This document shows positions 39,588 through 49,273 of a DNA stretch of 64,000 nt, in pieces. Location: positions 124,001-188,000 of the forward strand of contig CALQKH020000005.1 in the NCBI GenBank assembly GCA_943331105.2. The letters run 5' to 3'. The notes under the pieces were generated by a model. That model searched no databases and was not told where the DNA came from. It saw only the letters and a program-made list of their open reading frames with translations. The position numbers were made by a program, and so were the translations under genes. How positions within the stretch are numbered: position 1 is the stretch's first letter; each line of letters starts with the position of its first letter. The stretch is from Akkermansia muciniphila. Its GTDB lineage: Bacteria > Pseudomonadota > Gammaproteobacteria > Burkholderiales > Burkholderiaceae_C.

Positions 39588-40615
39588 TGACTTTGCCCGA
39601 AGGTTTTGCAAGCCGCATGGTGGATTGGCAGCGCCTGCACGGCCGCCAAAGCCTGCCTTGGCAAAACACCCAGGACCCTTACCGCGTGTGGCTGTCTGAA
39701 ATCATGCTGCAACAAACGCAGGTGAGCACGGTGCTGGACTACTTTCCCCGGTTTTTGGAGCGCTTTCCCGATGTGGCTGCTCTGGCGGCCGCACCGCAAG
39801 ACGATGTGCTGGCGCTGTGGAGTGGGTTGGGCTATTACAGCCGCGCCCGCAACATGCACAAATGCTCCCTGGAGGTGATGGGGCGTTTTGGCGGGGCTTT
39901 TCCGCGCCGTGCCGAAGACTTGCAAACCTTGCCTGGCATTGGCCGATCCACCGCTGCCGCTATTGCAGCCTTTTGCTTTGGCGAACGTGCGGCCATTCTG
40001 GATGGGAATGTGAAGCGGGTGCTGACCCGTGTGCTGGGCTATGGCGCGGACTTGGCCATAGCCAAAAACGAAAAAGCCCTTTGGGCCTTGGCGCAAGAGC
40101 TGTTGCCCGCGCATGCGGCCGACATGCCGCGTTACACCCAAGCCTTGATGGACTTGGGTGCCACCGTGTGTTTGCCGCGCAAAGCGCAGTGCGAGGCTTG
40201 CCCGGTCATCACTGTCTGTCAGGCGCAGGCTCAAGGCAAGCCGATGGCTTATCCGGTCAAAACCCGCAAGCTCAAGCGCAGCAGTGCCACGCTGTGGTTG
40301 CTGTGGGCGGTGAACGATCTGGGCCAAGTGTGGTTGCAAAAAAGGCCGGACACAGGCATTTGGGCGGGCTTGTTCAGTTTGCCCGTGTTTGACTCAGAAG
40401 TGGATTTGCGGGCTGTTTGGGCAAATGGCAATGAGCCGCAGTACATTGCGCCTTGGAAGCATGTGCTGACGCACCGCGATTTGCATTTGCACCCGGTGCG
40501 ATTGCACGGCTGCGTCCAGTCCGCGCCGGCATGCGAAGGTCAGTGGGTGGATGCTGACGCGTGGCCAGCGATGGGCCTGCCAGCGCCAATCAGATTTTTA
40601 TTGTCGACGAATTGA
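39587..40615 (+). CDS. mutY: A/G-specific adenine glycosylase
   Basis: A 342-residue MutY. Helix-hairpin-helix QTLPGIGRSTAAAIAAF and catalytic Asp region AILDGNVKRVLTRVLG; the Fe-S ligands are CLPRKAQCEACPVITVC; a C-terminal Nudix-like domain recognises 8-oxoG. It removes A opposite 8-oxoG, the partner activity of MutM encoded just before it (TGATG junction). Confidence 0.96.
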   Translation: MTLPEGFASRMVDWQRLHGRQSLPWQNTQDPYRVWLSEIMLQQTQVSTVLDYFPRFLERFPDVAALAAAPQDDVLALWSGLGYYSRARNMHKCSLEVMGRFGGAFPRRAEDLQTLPGIGRSTAAAIAAFCFGERAAILDGNVKRVLTRVLGYGADLAIAKNEKALWALAQELLPAHAADMPRYTQALMDLGATVCLPRKAQCEACPVITVCQAQAQGKPMAYPVKTRKLKRSSATLWLLWAVNDLGQVWLQKRPDTGIWAGLFSLPVFDSEVDLRAVWANGNEPQYIAPWKHVLTHRDLHLHPVRLHGCVQSAPACEGQWVDADAWPAMGLPAPIRFLLSTN

Positions 40616-40654
40616 AAGGTACCCCGCTTCGAATGCGGGATAACAGGTGACTCT

Positions 40655-41512
40655 TCAGAGCGCGTCCAATTCCCGGTGCCGCTTGAGGGTGAGCCAGCGG
40701 GTGCCAAAGCTTTGCGCCAGCTGCTCGACCATGAATACCGAGCGGTGTTGGCCTCCGGTGCAGCCGATGGCCACTGTGACATAGCTGCGGTGGTCACGTT
40801 CGATGGCCGGAATCCAGTGTTTTAAAAACCCCTCAATCTGCAGCTGCATCTGCACAAACTCTTCGGACTGCCTGAGGTAGGCTTGCACGGGTTCATCACG
40901 CCCCGTGAGAGGCTTCAGGGCGCTTTCGTAGTGCGGGTTGGGCAGCATGCGCACGTCAAACACATAGTCGGCATCGGTAGGGATGCCGCGTTTAAAGCCA
41001 AAGGACTCGAACACCAAGGTCAGTTGAGCCTTCGGCGCGCTGACCAAAGTCTTGATGTAGGTCTGCAGTTGGGCCGAGCGCAGCAAACTGGTGTCGATGA
41101 CGTGGGCACGGTCTCGCAGATCAGCAAGCAGGGCTCGCTCAAATTGAATGGTCTCAACAAGCGCTTTGTCGCTTTGTGGTTTGTCTCCCCCTGACAAAGG
41201 GTGTTTGCGCCGAGACTCTGAATAGCGGCGCTGCAGCGTATCCGAGTTGGCATCCAGAAAAACCGATTTCACTGTCATGCCCATGTCGCGCAGCAAGGTC
41301 ATTTGCTCGGGCATCAAATGCAGTGAGTTGGCGCTGCGCACATCGATCGCAATCGCCAAGCGTTGTTCTTTTTGCTGTTGTTCGAGTTTGACGAAGGGGA
41401 TCAGCAACTCGGGCGGCAGGTTGTCGACGCAGTAATAGCCCGAATCTTCAAGAGCGTGCAGTGCCACCGATTTGCCAGAGCCGGACATGCCAGTGATGAG
41501 GATGATGTCCAT
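40655..41512 (-). CDS. rapZ: RNase adapter protein RapZ (nucleotide-binding)
   Basis: A 285-residue protein with P-loop [19 protein letters not shown] at the N-terminus and the C-terminal [11 protein letters not shown] motif. In enterics RapZ guides a small RNA to RNase E; in other bacteria it binds nucleotide second messengers. ATG at 41512 gives MDIILITG. It begins 3 bases after the recN stop. Confidence 0.93.
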   Translation of the reverse strand: MDIILITGMSGSGKSVALHALEDSGYYCVDNLPPELLIPFVKLEQQQKEQRLAIAIDVRSANSLHLMPEQMTLLRDMGMTVKSVFLDANSDTLQRRYSESRRKHPLSGGDKPQSDKALVETIQFERALLADLRDRAHVIDTSLLRSAQLQTYIKTLVSAPKAQLTLVFESFGFKRGIPTDADYVFDVRMLPNPHYESALKPLTGRDEPVQAYLRQSEEFVQMQLQIEGFLKHWIPAIERDHRSYVTVAIGCTGGQHRSVFMVEQLAQSFGTRWLTLKRHRELDAL

Positions 41513-41514
41513 GC

Positions 41515-43206
41515 TCAACTTTCTTCGAATTTCTGGTCAGAGGGTTGTGTAAGAGCGCCCAGCATTTCGCGGGCATGGGCCAAAGTGGTGGCAGACAACT
41601 TTTCGCCGCCCAGCATGCGGGCGATTTCTCTCACACGTTCTTCGCCTTTCACGCCGCGCACTTGGCTACTGACTTGACCTTTGACCGCTGCTTTGCTCAC
41701 CAGCAAATGGTGATCGGCGCAGGCCGCCACTTGGGGCAGGTGTGTCACGGCCAGAACTTGGCGGTATTGACCCAGTTGTTTCATGAGGCGGCCCACGGTC
41801 TCGGCCACAGCACCGCCAACGCCGGAGTCCACTTCGTCAAAGATCAAGGTGCCGGCTTCGCCCAGCTCGCTCGTGGTCACCGCGATGGCCAGAGCGATGC
41901 GTGACAGCTCGCCCCCAGACGCCACTTTGCCCACGGGCCTTGGCGTGCTGCCCTCGTGGCCTGCCACCAGAAAACTGACTTCTTCGAGACCGTGTTGCGC
42001 GGGAGCATCCAAGCTTTGCAACTGCACTTCAAAGCGGCCGCCTTGCATGCCCAGTTGCTGCATGGCGCTGCTGACCGCTTGGGCCAAGGGCTTGGCCGCT
42101 TGCTGGCGCTGGCGTGAAACCGCTTTGGCTGCTTGCGTGCAAGACATTTGTGCCGTTTCTGCGGCCTTTTGCAAAGCAGCCAAATCAGCTGCAGCGTCGA
42201 GCTGGGCCAGCTCTTTGTGCCAGGTCTGCAATACCTGTGGTAATTCGTCGGGGGTCTTTTTATAGCGGCGGGCCAGAGACAACCAAAGACCCATGCGCTC
42301 GTCTAGGCGGCTCAACTGCGCTGGGTCCAGATCGGTTTTTCTCAAATAACTGTGCAGGCTGTGGGCCACGTCTTCGGCTTGGGCTTGGGCCGAATTGAGC
42401 ACCTCGGCCAAGGCGTTGAATTCCGGCTCAAATTGCCCGAGTGACTGCAGAGTCTGGATGGCGCGAGACAGCTGGCGCAGAGCACCGCTTTCGCTGTCGT
42501 TGTCACCGCCTTCGAGCAGCAGCGTGCCTTGGTTGGCCCCATCCATCAAGGCTTGTGCATTGGCCAAGCGGCTGTGCTGGGTGCTCAGCTCTCGCCATTC
42601 GTCCATTTGCGGGTTGAGCTTTTCCAACTCACCGATTTGCCAGGCCAGCCGCTCGCGCTCGTTGGCCAGCGTGCTTTGTGACTGCTCTGCATCAGCCAAA
42701 GCTTGCTGCGCTTGCCGCCAGCTTTGCCAAGAGGCTTTGAGGTGGCGGGTGTCGATGCCGGCGTAAGCGTCCAGCAGTCCGCGTACCGCGTCAGGCCGAG
42801 TCAGACTTTGCCAGGCGTGCTGGCCATGAATGTCCAAAAGCTGCTCGCCCAGCTCGCGCAGTTGCGTGGCGGTGGCCGGGCTGCCGTTGATCCAAGCGCG
42901 GCTTTTGCCAGCGGTGTCCACAGTGCGCCGCAGCAGCAAAGAAGCGTTGGTATCAAAGCCCGCCGTCTCAAGCCAAGTTTGAATCGCGGGCGTGGGGTCG
43001 AATTCGGCGCAAACCTCACATCGGCTGGCGCCTTCTCGCACCACGCCCGATTCGGCTCGGGCGCCCAATGCCAGTTGCAGCGCATCAATCAAGATGGATT
43101 TGCCGGCGCCCGTTTCCCCCGTCAGGACGCTGAAGCCTGGCGTCAAGTCAAGCTCTAAAGTCTGCACGATCACAAAGTCGCGCAAAGTGATGTGCGTCAG
43201 TGCCAC
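41515..43206 (-). CDS. recN: DNA repair protein RecN
   Basis: A 563-residue SMC-like ATPase. N-terminal Walker [20 protein letters not shown], central coiled coils, C-terminal signature [15 protein letters not shown] and Walker [13 protein letters not shown]. Acts in double-strand-break repair. I looked for a LexA box in its short upstream region and saw none; nadK ends three bases before it. Confidence 0.96.
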   Translation of the reverse strand: MALTHITLRDFVIVQTLELDLTPGFSVLTGETGAGKSILIDALQLALGARAESGVVREGASRCEVCAEFDPTPAIQTWLETAGFDTNASLLLRRTVDTAGKSRAWINGSPATATQLRELGEQLLDIHGQHAWQSLTRPDAVRGLLDAYAGIDTRHLKASWQSWRQAQQALADAEQSQSTLANERERLAWQIGELEKLNPQMDEWRELSTQHSRLANAQALMDGANQGTLLLEGGDNDSESGALRQLSRAIQTLQSLGQFEPEFNALAEVLNSAQAQAEDVAHSLHSYLRKTDLDPAQLSRLDERMGLWLSLARRYKKTPDELPQVLQTWHKELAQLDAAADLAALQKAAETAQMSCTQAAKAVSRQRQQAAKPLAQAVSSAMQQLGMQGGRFEVQLQSLDAPAQHGLEEVSFLVAGHEGSTPRPVGKVASGGELSRIALAIAVTTSELGEAGTLIFDEVDSGVGGAVAETVGRLMKQLGQYRQVLAVTHLPQVAACADHHLLVSKAAVKGQVSSQVRGVKGEERVREIARMLGGEKLSATTLAHAREMLGALTQPSDQKFEES

Positions 43207-43209
43207 GGC

Positions 43210-44103
43210 TTAAGCGCCCTCATTCCAGTGCATTTTTTTGCGCAAGGTGTCAAAGTAGTTCCAACCCGCAGGGTGCAAAAACCGCACCCTGTGCTCGGAG
43301 CGCTTGACGACAATCCGATCACCCAAAATCAGGTCGGCCAGCGACTGCATGTCGAAGTTGGCGCTGACATAACGCCCTGCCACGATCTCGATGCTGATCT
43401 CGGACGACTCGGGCAACACAATGGGCCGGTTAGACAGCGTGTGCGGTGCTATCGGGGCCATGACCCAGCCGCCGATTGCAGGGTGCATCAAAGGGCCACC
43501 CACCGACAAAGAATAGGCGGTGGAACCTGTGGGCGTGGCGATGATCAGTCCGTCGGCGCGTTGGTTTGAAACAAAACGGCCATCGACCTCGACCCGCAAC
43601 TCCACCATGCCCGAGGTGCCGCCCCGGTTGACCACCACGTCGTTCATGGCCAAAGCGTTGAAAACGCTACGCTGGTCGCGCATGACGTGGGCCTGAAGCA
43701 GGCTGCGGTCTTCGGTTTGGTAGTGGCCCTGCAGCATGGGCAGCAACACATCCTGGTAGCTTTGCAAGGGGATGTCGGTGATGAAACCCAGTCGCCCTTG
43801 GTTGATGCCTATCAGCGGCAAATTGAACTGGGCCATCTGGCGGCCAATGCCCAGCATGGTGCCATCGCCCCCAATGACCAAGCCCAGATCACACTGTTTT
43901 CCAATCTCCGTCATCTCCAGCGCAGGGTACTGGTTCATACCTGTGTGCGAGGCCGTTTCTTGGTCCAGCACCACGTCGCAGCCTTGCCGCGTTAAGAACT
44001 GGGCCACGTCGTCCAGGGCGCGGCGCGAACTCTCCAGCGCCCCACCGTGAGCGGTGGTGTGGTATTTACCAAAAAGTGCAACGTGACGAAACTTGGATCT
44101 CAT
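43210..44103 (-). CDS. nadK: NAD kinase
   Basis: A 297-residue NAD kinase with the [12 protein letters not shown] motif and NDVVVNRG, and the [12 protein letters not shown] substrate loop. It makes NADP. ATG at 44103 is selected over an upstream TTG. It diverges from hrcA with 28 bases between. Confidence 0.95.
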   Translation of the reverse strand: MRSKFRHVALFGKYHTTAHGGALESSRRALDDVAQFLTRQGCDVVLDQETASHTGMNQYPALEMTEIGKQCDLGLVIGGDGTMLGIGRQMAQFNLPLIGINQGRLGFITDIPLQSYQDVLLPMLQGHYQTEDRSLLQAHVMRDQRSVFNALAMNDVVVNRGGTSGMVELRVEVDGRFVSNQRADGLIIATPTGSTAYSLSVGGPLMHPAIGGWVMAPIAPHTLSNRPIVLPESSEISIEIVAGRYVSANFDMQSLADLILGDRIVVKRSEHRVRFLHPAGWNYFDTLRKKMHWNEGA

Positions 44104-44131
44104 TCTCAAATTACATCATTAAAATGACCGC

Positions 44132-45136
44132 ATGCTAGATGATCGTGCCAAGTTATTGCTCAAAGCCCTGGTTGAACGCTATATTGCGGATGGTCAGCCT
44201 GTGGGCTCTCGCACGCTCTCCAAGGCCTCGGGTCTTGACTTGTCGCCTGCCACTATCCGCAATGTCATGTCTGACCTTGAAGAGTTGGGGCTGATCGCCA
44301 GCCCCCACACTTCGGCCGGGCGCATCCCGACCAGCCGGGGCTACCGCCTGTTTGTGGACACCATGCTCACGGTGCAGCGCGATGGCCTCGAAACCCCCGC
44401 CCTGATTCCCGATCAGCCGCAAAAGGTGATCGCCAGCGCGGCCAACTTGCTGTCCAGCCTCTCACATTTTGTGGGCGTGGTCATGACGCCGCGCAGGCCG
44501 TCTGTTTTTCGGCATATCGAATTTTTACGTCTGTCTGAGCGGCGCTTATTGGTCATCATTGTCTCGCCCGAAGGCGATGTGCAAAACCGCATCTTGTTCA
44601 CCGAGACCGATTACTCGCAAAGTCAGCTGATCGAAACGTCTAATTTTTTGAACACCCACTACGCTGGTATGGCCATCGAACAGGTGCGCAGCCGTGTGCA
44701 GCAAGAGTTGGTCAGCCTGCAAAGTGAAATCGCCACGCTCATGCAAGCGGCTGTTCAGGTCAGCACAGAAGCTTTGGCCGAAGACCAAAATGAGGTGGTC
44801 ATTGCCGGTGAACGCAACCTTTTGTCGGTGAGTGACTTTTCCAGTGACATGGGCCATTTGCGCCGGGCGTTTGATCTGTTTGAACAGAAAACCCAGCTCA
44901 TGCGCTTGCTGGACGTGTCCAGCCAAGCCGAAGGCGTTCGCATCTACATTGGCGGAGAAAGCCAGATCGTGCCCATGCAAGAGCTGTCGGTTGTTAGCGC
45001 GCCTTATGAGGTGGATGGCCAGGTTGTCGGCACTTTGGGCGTGATTGGCCCAACCCGTATGCCCTATGACCGTATGATCCAAATCGTCAACATCACCTCG
45101 CGCTTGGTGAGCAACGCTCTGAGCCAGTCCAAATAA
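44132..45136 (+). CDS. hrcA: Heat-inducible repressor HrcA
   Basis: A 334-residue repressor. N-terminal winged helix ([50 protein letters not shown]) and a GAF-like domain. It represses groE/dnaK genes by binding CIRCE. No CIRCE element is seen beside it, as the targets are elsewhere. Confidence 0.96.
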   Translation: MLDDRAKLLLKALVERYIADGQPVGSRTLSKASGLDLSPATIRNVMSDLEELGLIASPHTSAGRIPTSRGYRLFVDTMLTVQRDGLETPALIPDQPQKVIASAANLLSSLSHFVGVVMTPRRPSVFRHIEFLRLSERRLLVIIVSPEGDVQNRILFTETDYSQSQLIETSNFLNTHYAGMAIEQVRSRVQQELVSLQSEIATLMQAAVQVSTEALAEDQNEVVIAGERNLLSVSDFSSDMGHLRRAFDLFEQKTQLMRLLDVSSQAEGVRIYIGGESQIVPMQELSVVSAPYEVDGQVVGTLGVIGPTRMPYDRMIQIVNITSRLVSNALSQSK

Positions 45137-45170
45137 GCGTTTGAGGCCCACTACAATCAAGTCTTCGGTT

Positions 45171-45209
45171 GGGGCGTTAGCTCAGTTGGTTAGAGCAGAG
45201 GACTCATAA
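45171..45209 (+). pseudogene. 5'-half of a CAU-anticodon tRNA
   Basis: GGGGCGTTAGCTCAG onward to GGACTCAT is identical, over 37 bases, to the 5' exon of the tRNA at 45368. It continues CATAA, so no intron is present, and then diverges into a palindrome. No matching 3' half follows. Confidence 0.85.
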
Positions 45210-45231
45210 ACAACTTAAGAACTTAAGTTGT
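45210..45231. repeat. Perfect palindrome at the broken tRNA anticodon
   Basis: ACAACTTAAG-AA-CTTAAGTTGT is a perfect 10-bp inverted repeat with a 2-base spacer, directly after the tRNA half. The next bases TATAAATCCTC faintly resemble the expected 3' exon. Confidence 0.6.
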
Positions 45232-45367
45232 CTATAAATCCTCAATGAAATCAACGGGTTACAGCGCCACAGTTGTCAAAATTTGCTTCCACACCGCTTC
45301 CACACTTTGCTGAAAATTTAAGCAGTAAAGTTGGAGTGGCCCAGAGCCTAGAATCAGTATGTTTTAA

Positions 45368-45647
45368 GGGGCGTTAGCTCAGTTGGTTAGAGCAGAGGAC
45401 TCATGAAAATTGTGCACCGAGGTAGGAAACTCTTCGTGTGAATGACGTCAAATTCGGTGAAAGCTAAGTGCAGTGATGCATACGCCAATGCCGAGCGAAG
45501 CTAGGTGCGAAAGCACCCTGAACGTGTAGAGACTAGACGGCGTCCACCTAAAGCGCAAGCCATGGTGAAGGCATAGTCCAGGGAGTAGTGAAAGCTACAC
45601 AAACCAGAATCCTTTGGTCGACAGTTCAAGTCTGTCACGCCCTACCA
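45368..45647 (+). tRNA. tRNA with CAU anticodon (Met or Ile2) interrupted by a group I intron
   Basis: Exon 1 is 45368-45404 (ends at anticodon CAT), exon 2 is 45608-45647 (begins AATCCTTTGG, ends TACCA with encoded CCA). Joined, they form a 77-base cloverleaf with acceptor GGGGCGT / ACGCCCT, D arm AGCTCAGTTGGTTAGAGC and T arm with GTTCAAGTC. Elongator Met versus lysidine-modified Ile2 cannot be settled by eye. The 203-base insertion sits just after the anticodon. Confidence 0.9.
45405..45607 (+). ncRNA. Group I intron, IC3-like, in tRNA anticodon loop
   Basis: The 203-base insert has the conserved group I core: P strand AATTCGGTGAAAGC (near 45451), Q AATGCCGAGC (45487-45496), R GTGTAGAGACTAGACGGC (45524-45541), S AAGGCATAGTCCAG (45568-45581), and ends in G (45607). 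The 5' site is after U of CAT, with a GTG near 45412 able to pair as the internal guide. It matches the small self-splicing Azoarcus tRNA intron closely in order and sequence, with no protein gene inside. Confidence 0.9.
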
Positions 45648-45656
45648 TTTATTACT

Positions 45657-45683
45657 CATGAACGGTTCTCTCAACCGTTCATG
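45657..45683. terminator. Perfect hairpin after the tRNA
   Basis: CATGAACGGTT pairs with AACCGTTCATG across CTCTC (11-bp perfect stem). There is no T tract, so it may be a processing or attachment-related hairpin rather than a full terminator. Confidence 0.45.
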
Positions 45684-46037
45684 TATCCCGTTGCGGGCCT
45701 GTAATGGCGCCATTCCTGAAAAAGTCTCTTGGCCGTAGATGGCCGAGAAATCGGGAGTGGCCCATTTTTTGGCCCGAAATCTCTCTCTTTCTCTGTTTTC
45801 TCTTGGTCGTGCCCAAGAGGAAAGCCTAGGATTTATGCGGGTTCGGGCAAGGAAGTTTGATGTGAATCTTGCCCCTCATGATTGACCAGACAACAAAAAA
45901 TCATCGTTGACTTGAGGTTACGGCAGAGCCCAACCAGGCTGATTGCGGAATACAACATGGACCGCCTCTAATGGCGGCTTAATCAAACACCGGTCGTATA
46001 GAGCGCGCTCACCTTCCAAGCCTAATCTTCAGCCACC
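45684..46037. other. Non-coding stretch between the tRNA and the accessory cluster
   Basis: No credible gene on either strand. Two small hairpins are present (CTTGGCC..GGCCGAG region near 45730; TCTTGG..CCCAAGA near 45805). Probably a junction region of the accessory DNA. Confidence 0.5.
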
Positions 46038-47153
46038 TCAGGTATTCATTTCTTTCGCCACCAGCTTGACGATCCGAGCGCGAGATACTGCCCTGCGGGC
46101 CACCAAGGCCCCCTCGCCGGTCTGTTGTAACCATTCAAAAAAACGTTGACTGGCGTGTCGCGTCTGCGAGTCGTCTCGACAGTTGGCCAAGAAGGCGAAT
46201 TGCATCTTCTGCACGTCATCCGCTACGAACACCCCAAAGGGGCCGCTCACCACCGTAGCGTCTGGAAATCCCAGAAGCGACGTAGCCTGGGTTTCCGTAG
46301 CGCCCCGGTGACAGGCGATCAAATGCAATGGCCCATGCGCAGAAGTCAGCAACTCGATACGCTGATGATCCTCTAGGAAGGGCCTTCCCACTAACTCGCG
46401 CGCGGCGGCCACGCCGAACGCGGCCGGAATTGCGTGAACCACAACTGCAACGTCTTTGCCATCCAGCTTGACCACCACGCCTCCGTCCACGGCCTTGGCA
46501 CCTTTGAGCCCACTCAAGGCCGTTTTGAGCGTCGACTCCATAGCCATTTTTCGTTGACGGAAGTCAAGTCGAGTCCAATCCAGGGCTGCGCCAACATCAA
46601 AGCGCGCCGATGCGCCAGCCAACACACCCCGTTGTGCCAGCGAGATCAGGGCATCCGAGAGCGCCTCGAATACACGCTTTTTCGCATCAGCCACGGTTTT
46701 AACCTCGCCGCCGCGAAAGGCCGTCTGCCGCGAAAGATAGTCCTGAAAGCGCCGGTTGCGTTTGCCTGCCGCTCCCTTGGCATCGGCCACGTTCGGCAGC
46801 GCTACTAGGCGCACCTTGGCCTGCGCCGAGCGAAGGCCCTCCATGTACTCCGCATGGCAAATGCCGATATCCTGCTTGCCTGCGGCCCAACCCGCATTGC
46901 CGTTTGACAGAACAATGAGTACATCGCAATCGCGAACAGCCTGTAGACAGGTATCCCAACTGTCTTGTGTGCCTCCGGCCGGCGGTGCGTCTTCGTTGAT
47001 CCAGACCTCGAACAGCCTTCTCCCCAGCACGTGGGCGGATTCGATTTCGGCCTTCAGTTCCTTTCGTAGGTCAGTCAGTTTGGACTTTGTACCTGTGGGG
47101 AACGCGTCGAGACATCGGCTGGACAGCATTACTTTTATGAGTGATTTAGCCAA
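46038..47153 (-). CDS. DUF4062 domain protein
   Basis: A 371-residue protein with an N-terminal DUF4062 domain (IKVMLSSRCLDAFPTG, FEVWINEDAPPAGG, CDVLIVLSNGNAGWA, GICHAEYMEGL). DUF4062 is TIR-like in fold and found in conflict-system proteins. The C-terminal ~200 residues are unrecognised. Start is TTG at 47153 with AGGAG six bases upstream, much better than the downstream ATG. It lies 85 bases after the ABC-3C ATPase gene, same strand, so it may be part of the same system. Confidence 0.78.
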   Translation of the reverse strand: MAKSLIKVMLSSRCLDAFPTGTKSKLTDLRKELKAEIESAHVLGRRLFEVWINEDAPPAGGTQDSWDTCLQAVRDCDVLIVLSNGNAGWAAGKQDIGICHAEYMEGLRSAQAKVRLVALPNVADAKGAAGKRNRRFQDYLSRQTAFRGGEVKTVADAKKRVFEALSDALISLAQRGVLAGASARFDVGAALDWTRLDFRQRKMAMESTLKTALSGLKGAKAVDGGVVVKLDGKDVAVVVHAIPAAFGVAAARELVGRPFLEDHQRIELLTSAHGPLHLIACHRGATETQATSLLGFPDATVVSGPFGVFVADDVQKMQFAFLANCRDDSQTRHASQRFFEWLQQTGEGALVARRAVSRARIVKLVAKEMNT

Positions 47154-47238
47154 GAAGCACTCCTGATTGATTGTCTACTGATTGACAGTACGCAATTCGG
47201 GATGCCGACGTCAGCTAGCAAGCATTCCGTGCTCGTCA

Positions 47239-49038
47239 CTACCAAACCTGCATGCGGAAGAGACGTCCCTTATCGCCCTCGTCGTGCAGGTTCAGCACAA
47301 TCTCGTCGGGAGAAAATACGGGTACCTCTGCCTCTACGCGAGGCGGCATATCGGAGTCGATCAAAGTAATGACTGACTGCACGCCAAGCTCAGCATACTC
47401 ACGGATGACCTTGAGAAGGTTAACCTTCTTGCGGTCGTCCAGCGACTCGAACACACCGTCGTGATAAACGAAGTGAGGAAACCTGTCCTTAATGTGAGCA
47501 CGCAGCACAGCTAGATCAAAGGCTATGCACAGCAATTTCCGGTAGGTATGCCCCAGATCGGCACTCGTGGCCTTGCCCTTTTCGTTGAGAATCTCGGCCC
47601 GAAACTCTAGGTGTCCGTTCGCGTTCGGAGAGACGCTTAGCAATGCCTTGTGAGCCAGGACTTCTTCGATGATCTCGCTGAAGTACACGCGGATCACTGA
47701 AAAAAGACTGGCTTTATCCGTATTCTGCGATTCAACGTCCGTCTCAATCTGCGACTGCAGATGCACACAGGCCTCCGTAAGTGCACGAATCTCCGTACGC
47801 AGCTCTTGCAGTCGGCGCAAGAAGCCCCGCTGCTTCTCAAGCGTTGCAATGTCAGCGCGCAGCGTCACGAGATCGTCAGTAACTTGCTTGTACTTGGCGA
47901 ACACGTCAGTGCTGCTAAGAAAGTCTAATACCCCCGACCGACGTTTGCCGAGGTCATCAAGTTCCTCTGCAACGGTCTTCAGCTCGGCCTCGATCTCAGT
48001 GCGCTCCTCTTGCAGATATCCGCGCCGCTCTTCCGTGATGGCGCGATTGAAGGCGATGAGCTGGCTGAAGTCCTTCTTGATCTGTCCAGAGAAAAGGATG
48101 CCTACTTCGTTGAACAGCTTCTCCGCTTGATCGGGCTTGAAAAGTATTTGGTCTTCCTCCAATGAGGTAACGATTTTGCGGCGGGCCTGGTGGAGCGAAT
48201 AGCGGCGTGCGTTCAGCTCAGCGACGCGCGCGTTGATCCCCTCCACGAGCTTCTCAGTTTGATCTTTGTCCTGCTCACGGAAGTCGAAAGCGTCAAGAAG
48301 TTGCTGCTTTTTGTCAGCATCCTTCTGCTTCAATAAAAGGATGCCCTCGATCTTGCTCAGGTCATCGACTGATCCGCCCAGTTCCGCCTGTACTGTTTGC
48401 GCGATGGCCTTTTTATCTTCCAGCTCTTCTAGTTTCGAGTAGTACTCCTCGATCAGCTTGTGATCAAAGCCAAGGATGTGTGCAACGTACGGCTTCCAGT
48501 CCTTGTGCTTCCCAATGGCGAACCGCCGCAGTTGAAACACGTCCTGGTAGTCGTCCTGCCCACGCAGCTGGTAGCCAAGTCCCTTTCGGAAGTCCCATGG
48601 TGAGACGGCGCGCCAATCAAGGAGTCCGTCGAGCATCTCCCGAGCGCGGTCAAACGACAAATTGAAGTGATCCCAGTCGGCTTCGGTTAGGTCCGTGAAG
48701 TCCTGATGTGCGGCCTCGTGCTTCTTAAAGCTGATCTTTGTGTGCTCGCTCACACCTCGCCGGACAGTAAGGTAGGTGGCGTCAGAGAGTCCAATCTCCA
48801 GGAAAAATATGAAATCCTTAAAGGCGTCTTCCTGCTTGAAAAGAAAGAAGTCCTTGTCGCGTCCGGCCAGGAAGCAGAAGTCGATCATGCGTCCCAGTGT
48901 GGTCTTTCCGAGGTTGTGCGTGTCCTTGTCCTTGTTCTTCGGCACCCTGATTTCTGCAAGGACCACGTTCAGGCCTGCACGGAACTCGATCGGCCCGAAA
49001 ATATCGGGCTTGTTGCTGTATAGCCTAGAGAGCTTCAT
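47239..49038 (-). CDS. ABC-three-component system ATPase, DUF2326 family
   Basis: A 599-residue SMC-like ATPase. The N-terminal Walker A is degenerate-looking but recognisable (DTHNLGKTTLGRMIDFCFLA); long coiled coils occupy ~230-450 (EELDDLGKRRSGVLDF, TLEKQRGFLRRLQELRTEI); the C-terminal ATPase lobe has YHDGVFESLDDRKKVNLL and LIDSDMP. DUF2326 proteins are the NTPase of predicted three-component (ABC-3C) conflict systems. ATG at 49038 starts MKLSRLYSNKPDIFGPIEF. It overlaps the middle component by 14 bases. Confidence 0.82.
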   Translation of the reverse strand: MKLSRLYSNKPDIFGPIEFRAGLNVVLAEIRVPKNKDKDTHNLGKTTLGRMIDFCFLAGRDKDFFLFKQEDAFKDFIFFLEIGLSDATYLTVRRGVSEHTKISFKKHEAAHQDFTDLTEADWDHFNLSFDRAREMLDGLLDWRAVSPWDFRKGLGYQLRGQDDYQDVFQLRRFAIGKHKDWKPYVAHILGFDHKLIEEYYSKLEELEDKKAIAQTVQAELGGSVDDLSKIEGILLLKQKDADKKQQLLDAFDFREQDKDQTEKLVEGINARVAELNARRYSLHQARRKIVTSLEEDQILFKPDQAEKLFNEVGILFSGQIKKDFSQLIAFNRAITEERRGYLQEERTEIEAELKTVAEELDDLGKRRSGVLDFLSSTDVFAKYKQVTDDLVTLRADIATLEKQRGFLRRLQELRTEIRALTEACVHLQSQIETDVESQNTDKASLFSVIRVYFSEIIEEVLAHKALLSVSPNANGHLEFRAEILNEKGKATSADLGHTYRKLLCIAFDLAVLRAHIKDRFPHFVYHDGVFESLDDRKKVNLLKVIREYAELGVQSVITLIDSDMPPRVEAEVPVFSPDEIVLNLHDEGDKGRLFRMQVW

Positions 49039-49273
49039 TGGGCCCCACGTATTCGATAGCATCGGTCTTGGGCTGGTACTCGACCAGTCCAAGCAGGAAC
49101 AGAAAGTTGAGTGCTGGCAGGAAGAGAACATCGCCGCCTGTGACCGCCTTTTTGGCGAATGTGCGTAGGTCGCCGTAGCGATCAAAGCGGCGCTTGCGCA
49201 AATGCTTCAGCAGAAGAAGGGCTACGTTCACGACTGTGCGATCAGGATGGGAGTGCTTAGTAGGTCGTAGCAT
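49025..49273 (-). CDS. ABC-three-component system middle component (MC6-like)
   Basis: An 82-residue small protein: MLRPTKHSHPDRTVVNVALLLLKHLRKRR, YGDLRTFAKK, FLPALNFLFLLGLVEYQ. This winged-helix-like size and position, between an Mrr-like protein and a DUF2326 ATPase and overlapping both, fits the middle component of ABC-3C systems. An ATG seven codons upstream (49294) is possible. Confidence 0.7.
   Translation of the reverse strand: MLRPTKHSHPDRTVVNVALLLLKHLRKRRFDRYGDLRTFAKKAVTGGDVLFLPALNFLFLLGLVEYQPKTDAIEYVGPNEAL

Noticed and set aside
40623-40639. Terminator between mutY and rapZ
   Set aside because: Only a 5-bp stem without a T tract on either strand.
45232-45367. A second tRNA 3' half
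   Set aside because: No TTCAAGTC T arm or CCA end occurs here; only the 5' half is duplicated.
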